A DNA stretch of 9,194 nt from Campylobacterota bacterium (GTDB taxonomy: Bacteria; Campylobacterota; Campylobacteria; Campylobacterales; Sulfurovaceae). Location: the NCBI GenBank assembly GCA_030595845.1, contig JAUVCL010000079.1, positions 1-9,194 on the forward strand. The letters are read 5' to 3'. Position numbers and translations under genes: made by a program. The stretch's first letter is position 1, and each line of letters opens with the position of its first letter. This document shows positions 1 to 5,193 of this stretch, in pieces. A model generated the notes under the pieces. It saw only the letters and a program-made list of their open reading frames with translations. It searched no databases and was not told the DNA's origin.

Positions 1-312
1 ATGGGTGAAAAGATCATAGCACACCTCAAAGAGATCTATGACCCTGAACTTCCGGTAAACATTTATGATCTTGGACTCATCTATAATATAGACGTCTCAA
101 CAGATGAAGTTTCTATGATGAAAAATGCTAAAATTACCATGACGCTTACCTCTGCAACCTGTTCCTTTTCTCAAGTCATTATTGACTTGGTTAAAAGCAT
201 CGCTGCTCGTCAAGAAGGACTAGAAGAGATAGATGTTGAGATCGTTTTTGATCCGCCTTGGGGACAAGACAGCATGACAGATGATGCAAAATTAGCGATG
301 GGATTACTGTAG
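1..312 (+). CDS. MIP18/SufT-family (DUF59) Fe-S cluster assembly protein
   Basis: This 103-residue protein is a stand-alone DUF59/MIP18 domain, the family of SufT and PaaD, which help deliver or mature iron-sulfur clusters in the cytoplasm. The family signature DPELPVNIYDLGLIY lies at residues 14-28. The conserved cysteine is C54, in the TSATC segment after the MTLT strand. The C-terminal DPPW (84-87) is followed by a family-typical ending that runs through MTDDAKLAMGLL. The length is normal for a single-domain member. The ATG is at the first base of the window, so its ribosome binding site and any gene upstream are out of view, and a slightly earlier start cannot be excluded. It converges with the GGDEF-EAL gene 42 bases downstream. 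The family is certain, but the exact client proteins are not deducible. Confidence 0.9.
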   Translation: MGEKIIAHLKEIYDPELPVNIYDLGLIYNIDVSTDEVSMMKNAKITMTLTSATCSFSQVIIDLVKSIAARQEGLEEIDVEIVFDPPWGQDSMTDDAKLAMGLL

Positions 313-354
313 TTTCACTACACTCCTGTCCATCTACTAGTTTCAATAGTATTT

Positions 355-2409
355 CTATGTTCTTTTAAAATACTTTTTTTCTATTTCCTCTGGACTTACT
401 GGCTTACTATAATAATATCCCTGTATATATTCACATCCATATTCATAAAGAATATCCCGTTGTTCTTCAGTTTCTACACCCTCTGCGATGATATCCAATC
501 CCAAACTTCTTGAAAGCGCAATGATCACTTTTACTATTGCAAGATCTTCCTGATCTTCGGCTATGCCATTAATGAATGATTGATCTATCTTCAATTTATC
601 TACAGGCAAACGTTTTAAATATGCTAACGATGAGTACCCCGTACCAAAATCATCAATAGCAATATGTATACCCATATTGCTAATTTCTTGAAGTTTCAAG
701 ATGCATTCTTCTGGTTTTTCCATGACATGGCTTTCAGTAATTTCCAATTCAAGCCATTGAGGATTAAAGCCCAATGTTCTTATCATCATTGATACTTCCG
801 ATACATAATTAGTACTTTTTAACTGTCCCATAGAAAGGTTTAATGATAATGAACCTGGATTATGACCCTGTTCATACCATGATAATATTTGTCTCATTGC
901 TGTTTTCATTACCCATTTATCTATCTCAATGATCATACCCGTATCTATAGCAACATCTATAAACTCCTCAGGTAGTAACAACCCTTTCTTAGGATGATTC
1001 CAGCGTATCAATGCCTCCATTCCTATAAGGTCCCCAGACTTAACATCAATCTGTGGCTGATAACAAAGAACAAATTCATTATTTTCTAAAGATTTACGTA
1101 AATGTATCTGTGTCTCAAAGCGTTTAAGTGCTAATTCTGTCATTTCTACTGAGTAAAACTGAATCTTATTACGTCCATCTTCTTTGGCTTTATACATTGC
1201 TACATCAGCATATTTAAGTAAACTATCAATATCTTGACTATCTTGTGGATAGGTACTGATACCTATACTGCATGTGATATAAATGGTATGTTCATCGATC
1301 TGTATCTCTTTTTCCAGAACTTGTTGTATTTTTTCTGCCAAAATTAAGGCATGATGTACCTTTTTCAAATTTTCCACTATAACAGTAAATTCATCACCAC
1401 CAAAACGGGACAAAGTATCATCTTCACGAATTTGAGATTTAAAGCGTTTGGTTACCTCTATGAGAAGTTTATCTCCTATATGATGTCCCAGAGAGTCATT
1501 GATCTCTTTAAAATTATCCAAATCAATGAAAAAGAGAGCTAGATTTTTATCGTATCTCTTTGCATGTTTAACTGCGTACTTTAATCTATCTTGAAAAAGC
1601 GTACGATTTGGTAAACCGGTCAATGCATCATGATAGGCTTGAATATGTAGTACCTCTTTTTGTTTTTGTATTTTTTTTCTCTTTGCTTGAATATCACTTT
1701 CAAGTTTCTGTGTATACTCTTCTTCTTTCTTACGCATTTTTTGAATAAGAATATATATAACAATGAGAAAAAGAACATAAAGAAAAACAGTGCCCAAAAG
1801 ATTTTCTAAAAAATCTCTATAAAGTGTCGTAAAAACATCTCTTTTTTTAATTTCAATATTTAATAATCCTCGAATATCTCCGAGTTTATAATCATAAGCT
1901 TTTGTATAATTTTGACGTATACTGGGTATAGCATCTTCACGTTTACCGTGGCATTTTAAACATGACTCTTTAATATACATAGGTTTTGTATAAAAGTATG
2001 ACTCCTCTTTTTGTATAAAATTATCTGATACACTTGGGTTTTCTTTAAAATATTGGATCTCATTTAACTCAAAATTATTTGCCATATTGTCACTGTTACG
2101 TGGACGGTCAGACACAGTTCTGACTATCACTTCACCATTTACATCCTGAGAAAAACGCTTACTAATCTCAGAGATTGTCTTCACAGGCAGTAAATTGATG
2201 GTTTTATCATCTATGGGAATATGATGAACTACAAATGCATCCTGATAGGTCTGACGAAAGGCTGAAACAAATTTTGCAAGTGATTGACTCTCGTTTAAAA
2301 TTATGAGTTTTTCCGTATTTTTAAGATCATAGAACTGTACATAGGTCCGGTATCCTATAAATAGAAGTAATGACAGTGAAAATAGTATAAAAAGCTTCAT
2401 TTTATTCAT
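355..2409 (-). CDS. Heme-sensor (DUF3365/Tll0287-like) GGDEF-EAL c-di-GMP protein
   Basis: This 684-residue inner-membrane protein probably makes and/or degrades cyclic di-GMP in response to a periplasmic signal. Transmembrane helices at about 6-22 and 204-223 flank a periplasmic DUF3365/Tll0287-like domain with a CLKCH c-type heme motif (150-154). A charged linker (about 224-255, probably coiled coil) leads to a GGDEF domain (about 256-420). That domain has an intact active site (337-341) and an RxxD product-inhibition site (328-331). The EAL domain (about 430-680) keeps E465, N524, the ExTE at 556-559, D586-D587 of DDFGTGYSS, K607, E643 and Q663, so both activities look catalytically possible. 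The ATG is preceded by AAGG ten bases upstream and by an extended -10 box. The heme implies cytochrome c maturation in the host and a redox, O2 or NO signal (inferred). Which activity dominates cannot be read from sequence. Confidence 0.93.
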   Translation of the reverse strand: MNKMKLFILFSLSLLLFIGYRTYVQFYDLKNTEKLIILNESQSLAKFVSAFRQTYQDAFVVHHIPIDDKTINLLPVKTISEISKRFSQDVNGEVIVRTVSDRPRNSDNMANNFELNEIQYFKENPSVSDNFIQKEESYFYTKPMYIKESCLKCHGKREDAIPSIRQNYTKAYDYKLGDIRGLLNIEIKKRDVFTTLYRDFLENLLGTVFLYVLFLIVIYILIQKMRKKEEEYTQKLESDIQAKRKKIQKQKEVLHIQAYHDALTGLPNRTLFQDRLKYAVKHAKRYDKNLALFFIDLDNFKEINDSLGHHIGDKLLIEVTKRFKSQIREDDTLSRFGGDEFTVIVENLKKVHHALILAEKIQQVLEKEIQIDEHTIYITCSIGISTYPQDSQDIDSLLKYADVAMYKAKEDGRNKIQFYSVEMTELALKRFETQIHLRKSLENNEFVLCYQPQIDVKSGDLIGMEALIRWNHPKKGLLLPEEFIDVAIDTGMIIEIDKWVMKTAMRQILSWYEQGHNPGSLSLNLSMGQLKSTNYVSEVSMMIRTLGFNPQWLELEITESHVMEKPEECILKLQEISNMGIHIAIDDFGTGYSSLAYLKRLPVDKLKIDQSFINGIAEDQEDLAIVKVIIALSRSLGLDIIAEGVETEEQRDILYEYGCEYIQGYYYSKPVSPEEIEKKYFKRT

Positions 2410-2435
2410 GATTATAGTGCCTTATAATTATCCAT

Positions 2436-2449
2436 AAATATTATATCAT
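2436..2449 (-). promoter_or_regulatory. Extended -10 promoter of the GGDEF-EAL gene
   Basis: Read on the minus strand this is ATGATATAATATTT, containing the extended -10 TGaTATAAT. It lies about 30 bases before the ATG at 2409, so the 5' UTR would be short (about 24 nt). No convincing -35 box is present, as is common for sigma-70 promoters of this phylum. The same 14 bases occur before the SYLF gene at 4474-4487. Confidence 0.55.
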
Positions 2450-2592
2450 GTTATTTGAAATAATAAATCGACAGGTAATCTGTATTTTAAGTTTTTTTCT
2501 CTTTTTTAACTATATATATTGATCAAATATAATACAAACTTTATAAAAATATAACAAATTCATATAATAATTAGGTTTTTTCTTAAAATCCT

Positions 2593-2600
2593 GCTATAAT
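2593..2600 (+). promoter_or_regulatory. Extended -10 promoter of the DEAD-box helicase
   Basis: TGcTATAAT is a near-perfect extended -10, preceded by a T-rich stretch (2575-2582) and no clear -35. It predicts transcription starting near 2607, which gives an untranslated leader of about 197 nt before the ATG at 2804. That is far longer than the roughly 24-32 nt leaders predicted for three neighbouring genes. Confidence 0.6.
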
Positions 2601-2606
2601 CGCGAT

Positions 2607-2803
2607 ACTTTTCTGCAAGAGAGTACTAAACTCCTTATCGAGATAGAAATATCTCCTTCTACGCTTAAACGCGAAATAACCTTTTTAGGTTAAAAAGTTT
2701 GGTATCAGTTTGCATAAAACAGGGTTTTAAACCTCTTGATACCATACCTAATACATGTCACAAGATGAATACAACACCGACTATTTTAATACAAAGAAAC
2801 AAG
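2607..2803 (+). promoter_or_regulatory. Structured 5' leader of the DEAD-box helicase mRNA (candidate)
   Basis: The predicted leader contains three separate perfect-stem elements. The first is a 6-bp stem GAGATA/TATCTC closed by a GAAA tetraloop (2640-2655). The second is a 6-bp stem TAACCT/AGGTTA with a TTTT loop (2677-2692). The third is a 7-bp stem GGTATCA/TGATACC (2701-2707 with 2737-2743). Inside the third, two short hairpins fit directly: GTTT/AAAC (2708-2720) and GGTT/AACC (2723-2733), so 2701-2743 can form a small three-way junction. I do not recognise a known riboswitch. Long leaders and self-regulation are known for some bacterial cold-shock helicases such as E. coli csdA/deaD and cyanobacterial crhR; a similar role here is inference. 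Confidence 0.45.
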
Positions 2804-4345
2804 ATGAAATTTACAGATTTTAACCTAAAAGACACGATTCAAGCTGCAGTAACAGATGCAGGATTTACAGAGCCTTCACCGGTACAAAGAGATGCTATTC
2901 CTCTTATATTAGAAGGTCATGACCTCATAGCTCAGGCACAAACTGGTACAGGTAAGACAGCTGCCTTTGGACTACCTGCTATGTCTATGATGAAAGCAGA
3001 TGGTTCAGTAGAAGGACTTGTAATCGTTCCAACACGTGAACTTGCTATGCAAGTCTCTGATGAACTTTTCCGTTTCGGTCAAAAAAGTGGTCTTAAAACT
3101 GCTACCGTTTACGGTGGAACACCTTATGGTAAGCAGATAGACCGTATCAAACAAGCTTCTATAGTGGTTGCTACTCCCGGACGTCTTCAAGACCTCCTTA
3201 TGTCAGGAAAGATCAAAATAAATCCTAGTTTTGTCATCTTAGATGAAGCAGATGAAATGCTAGATATGGGTTTCTTGGATGAGATCAAAAATATCTTTAC
3301 GTTCTTGCCAAAACAAAGTCAAACTCTTATGTTCTCAGCAACGATGCCAAATGGTATTCGTAAGCTTGCAGAGCAGATTTTAAATAACCCAAAAACTGTT
3401 TCTATCACAAAATCAGAGAAAACAAATACTAAAATTACTCAATATTACTACGTCGTACAAGAAAGAGAAAGAGATGACGCTCTAGTAAGACTCATAGACT
3501 ATAAAAACCCAAGTAAATGTATCATTTTCTGTCGTATGAAAAAAGAGGTAGATAGACTTGTTGCACACATGACTGCTCAAGGTTTTAAAGTCTCTGGACT
3601 ACATGGCGATATGGAGCAAAAACAAAGAGAAGTGACGATACGTGCATTTAAAAGTGGTGGTATCGATATTTTCATTGCTACTGATGTTGCTGCACGTGGA
3701 CTTGATGTCAATGATGTATCACATGTATTTAACTACCACATCCCTTTTGACTCTGAATCTTATGTTCACCGTATCGGTCGTACTGGCCGTGCTGGTAAAA
3801 CTGGTGAAGCTATTACATTAGTAAGTCCTAATGAGCTTAGAACCATTAAACGTATTGAAAAAGATGTTGGTACAACAATGGCTTCTCAAGTCATCCCTAC
3901 TCGTATGGAAGTACAAAACAACCGTGCAGATGCACTCATCTCTAAAATAGCTGAAACTAAAGTAACTGAAAATGCTATAAACCTAGTTAAAACACTTCAG
4001 CATGACCTTGATATCGTAACTATCGCGCATCTTCTTGCTTCTTTAGTACAAGAAGAGAACTTCGTAAAAGGAAAAGACAACATCGGTCTTGGTCTTGAAG
4101 AGATCGAACTTCTTATAGAAAGAGCGATGCAAAACCGTGGTAATGGTGGCGGAGGCGGTGGTCGTAATCGTAGACGTGGCGGTGGCGGAGGCGGTGGTGG
4201 ATACCGTGGAAACCGTTCAGGTGGCGGAGGAAGCGGTGGTAACCGTAATGGAAGAAATGGACGTTCAGGTGGTGGCGGAGACCGTAATGGACGCTCTGGC
4301 GGTGGACGTGACAGCCGTAACGGTGGTCAAGGTAGCAGAAGCTAA
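2804..4345 (+). CDS. DEAD-box ATP-dependent RNA helicase with Gly/Arg-rich tail
   Basis: This 513-residue protein is a DEAD-box RNA helicase, expected to unwind or remodel RNA in ribosome assembly or mRNA decay, especially in the cold. In order it has a Q motif (about 3-31, ending in PSPVQ), motif I AQTGTGKT (45-52), PTREL (76-80), TPGR (124-127), DEAD (147-150), SAT (178-180), ATDVAARGLD (292-301) and HRIGRTGR (322-329). A short helical region follows, then a tail of Gly, Arg, Asn and Ser (445-513) that probably binds RNA nonspecifically. I chose ATG 2804 because homologs of this type begin M-x-F-x-D-F just before the Q motif. The frame is open back to TTG 2699 (35 more codons), but that stretch is not helicase-like and overlaps leader hairpins. 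The ribosome binding site is weak (AAAGAAAC), which fits regulated translation. It is DeaD/RhlE-like; the subfamily is unresolved. Confidence 0.93.
   Translation: MKFTDFNLKDTIQAAVTDAGFTEPSPVQRDAIPLILEGHDLIAQAQTGTGKTAAFGLPAMSMMKADGSVEGLVIVPTRELAMQVSDELFRFGQKSGLKTATVYGGTPYGKQIDRIKQASIVVATPGRLQDLLMSGKIKINPSFVILDEADEMLDMGFLDEIKNIFTFLPKQSQTLMFSATMPNGIRKLAEQILNNPKTVSITKSEKTNTKITQYYYVVQERERDDALVRLIDYKNPSKCIIFCRMKKEVDRLVAHMTAQGFKVSGLHGDMEQKQREVTIRAFKSGGIDIFIATDVAARGLDVNDVSHVFNYHIPFDSESYVHRIGRTGRAGKTGEAITLVSPNELRTIKRIEKDVGTTMASQVIPTRMEVQNNRADALISKIAETKVTENAINLVKTLQHDLDIVTIAHLLASLVQEENFVKGKDNIGLGLEEIELLIERAMQNRGNGGGGGGRNRRRGGGGGGGGYRGNRSGGGGSGGNRNGRNGRSGGGGDRNGRSGGGRDSRNGGQGSRS
4136..4342 (+). repeat. 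Low-complexity Gly/Arg coding repeats in helicase tail
   Basis: The final 69 codons of the helicase are built from GGTGGCGGAGGC-like runs interrupted by CGT-AAT-GG units. ACCGTAATGGA recurs at 4242-4252 and 4281-4291, a 39-base period. The same composition leaves the other frames open, giving apparent ORFs on both strands here that are not genes. Such tracts commonly vary in length by slippage and are also prone to assembly error. Confidence 0.8.
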
Positions 4346-4356
4346 AGTCTACCCTC

Positions 4357-4389
4357 TCCTTGTTCACATCATCCCGATGGGAACAAGGA
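4357..4389 (+). other. Long hairpin just downstream of the helicase
   Basis: TCCTTGTTC (4357-4365) pairs perfectly with GAACAAGGA (4381-4389). After one A/G mismatch an inner CATC/GATG stem (4367-4370 with 4376-4379) closes a five-base loop. That is 13 pairs starting 12 bases after the stop codon. No T-run follows, so it may protect the mRNA 3' end or assist the next hairpin rather than terminate alone. Confidence 0.5.
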
Positions 4390-4395
4390 AACTAA

Positions 4396-4424
4396 AGAGG
4401 ACGCACGCTCTCTCCTCTACTTTT
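4396..4424 (+). terminator. Probable intrinsic terminator of the helicase gene
   Basis: AGAGGA (4396-4401) pairs with TCCTCT (4413-4418) around an 11-base loop and is followed by AC-TTTT (4421-4424) and then an AT-rich stretch. The stem is moderate and the U-tract short, so efficiency is uncertain. A separate promoter for the next gene at 4475 supports transcription ending here. Confidence 0.45.
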
Positions 4425-4474
4425 AATTTAACTCCCCCCTATTTTCTACACTTACTCAATACTCTACATTTCTA

Positions 4475-4483
4475 TGATATAAT
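4475..4483 (+). promoter_or_regulatory. Extended -10 promoter of the SYLF gene
   Basis: TGaTATAAT lies 32 bases before the ATG at 4516, with no clear -35. Transcription would start near 4490, giving a leader of about 26 nt that contains the ribosome binding site AAAGGAA (4503-4509). Confidence 0.6.
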
Positions 4484-4515
4484 ATTTTTCATTTCAAATA
4501 TAAAAGGAATCAAAC

Positions 4516-5064
4516 ATGACAAACACTAAATTCAAGGCGCTATTGCTTGCACTACTTGTAGGATTGAGCACATTCTCTATGGCAGAATCTGCTAAAGAAC
4601 TAGACCATGATGCAAACATAGCTATCAATAAATTTATTGACGAGGTTAAAGGCGGAGACCCTTTTTTAGTTAAAGCAAAAGCGTTTCTAGTTTTTCCTTC
4701 CATCAAAGAAGCAGGTTTTTTTGTAGGCGGTAAATATGGAGAAGGTGTACTTAGGATTGGACGTACAACGAAAGGATATTATCGTCTCACTGCAGCCTCA
4801 ATTGGCTTTCAGATGGGTATGCAGGAGAGTTCTATGATCATTGCATTTAATACAGATGCTGCACTCAACAAGTTTCTTCTGAATGATGATGAATGGGAAA
4901 CAGATGTAGATGGTAAGATCGCTGTAGCAGAATGGAACTCAAAAGAAGAACTTGATGATATTGACTTTCAAGATCCGATGGTTGCATTTGTCTTTGATTC
5001 TAAAGGACTTATGGGAAGCTTTACAATGGAAGGTACAAAATTTGAAAGAATTAAGCCAGACTAG
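4516..5064 (+). CDS. Secreted SYLF-domain (Ysc84-family) lipid-binding-type protein
   Basis: This 182-residue protein has a Sec signal peptide: Lys at 5 and 7, a hydrophobic core at about 8-19, and probable cleavage after SMA at residue 23. Almost all the mature part is a SYLF/Ysc84 domain. Family features visible are AKAFLVFPSIKEAGFFVGG (54-72), YGEGVL (74-79), the SIGFQMG block (95-101) with the MIIAF strand (107-111), AFVFDSKGLMGS (157-168) and the closing MEGTKFERI. SYLF domains bind membrane lipids in eukaryotes, and bacterial members are mostly uncharacterised periplasmic or envelope proteins, so lipid binding here is by family analogy. The start is supported by AAAGGAA seven to eight bases upstream. 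It has its own promoter and appears monocistronic, facing the diguanylate cyclase gene downstream. Confidence 0.88.
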   Translation: MTNTKFKALLLALLVGLSTFSMAESAKELDHDANIAINKFIDEVKGGDPFLVKAKAFLVFPSIKEAGFFVGGKYGEGVLRIGRTTKGYYRLTAASIGFQMGMQESSMIIAFNTDAALNKFLLNDDEWETDVDGKIAVAEWNSKEELDDIDFQDPMVAFVFDSKGLMGSFTMEGTKFERIKPD

Positions 5065-5088
5065 TCATTAAGTTTTTACTTCATTTTC

Positions 5089-5108
5089 TTCCCGGTTCTG
5101 GCCGGGAA
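5089..5108. other. GC-rich hairpin between convergent genes
   Basis: TTCCCGG (5089-5095) pairs perfectly with CCGGGAA (5102-5108) around a six-base loop, 24 bases after the SYLF stop. It is the most GC-rich non-coding element in the window. Neither side carries a U-tract in the transcript leaving the stem, so it may serve as a 3'-end stabiliser or a weak terminator of the SYLF mRNA. Confidence 0.45.
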
Positions 5109-5175
5109 TACTCCATCTACCACACTTTTCCAAATCTAAATACCTTCATGCATATTACAATTTAATAAAAGAGAG

Positions 5176-5193
5176 ATCAGTGCTTCTCCTGAT
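5176..5193 (-). terminator. Weak terminator-like hairpin at the diguanylate cyclase stop
   Basis: Read on the minus strand, ATCAG (5193-5189) pairs with CTGAT (5180-5176) around an eight-base loop, overlapping the TGA stop. The transcript then runs CTCTCTTTTATT. The U-rich exit fits an intrinsic terminator, but a five-pair stem is marginal. Confidence 0.25.

Larger units (their letters stand above)
2410..2803. other. Divergent intergenic region (394 bases)
   Basis: This gap separates the divergent GGDEF-EAL and DEAD-box helicase genes. It holds the minus-strand promoter near 2440, a very AT-rich stretch (about 2480-2590), the plus-strand promoter at 2593-2600, and a helicase leader with several inverted repeats. 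A second possible plus-strand promoter is TTTAAC (2505-2510), a 17-base spacer, then TATAAT (2528-2533). In DNA this AT-rich, that match could be chance. I see no convincing independent gene here, although a reading frame in phase with the helicase is open from TTG 2699 and a 22-codon frame starts at ATG 2755. Confidence 0.7.

Noticed and set aside
335..351. TACTA/TAGTA inverted repeat between the DUF59 and GGDEF-EAL genes as a shared terminator
   Set aside because: It is only five AT-rich pairs with a seven-base loop, too weak to claim as a terminator.
1351..1542. Plus-strand frame opposite the GGDEF domain
   Set aside because: It is antisense to conserved GGDEF motifs, with no plausible ribosome binding site or product.
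4113..4529. Open frames on both strands across the helicase tail
   Set aside because: Their translations are low-complexity (Val/Ala/Glu or His/Arg/Tyr) and follow the glycine-codon repeats of the real gene. They lack ribosome binding sites and family features.
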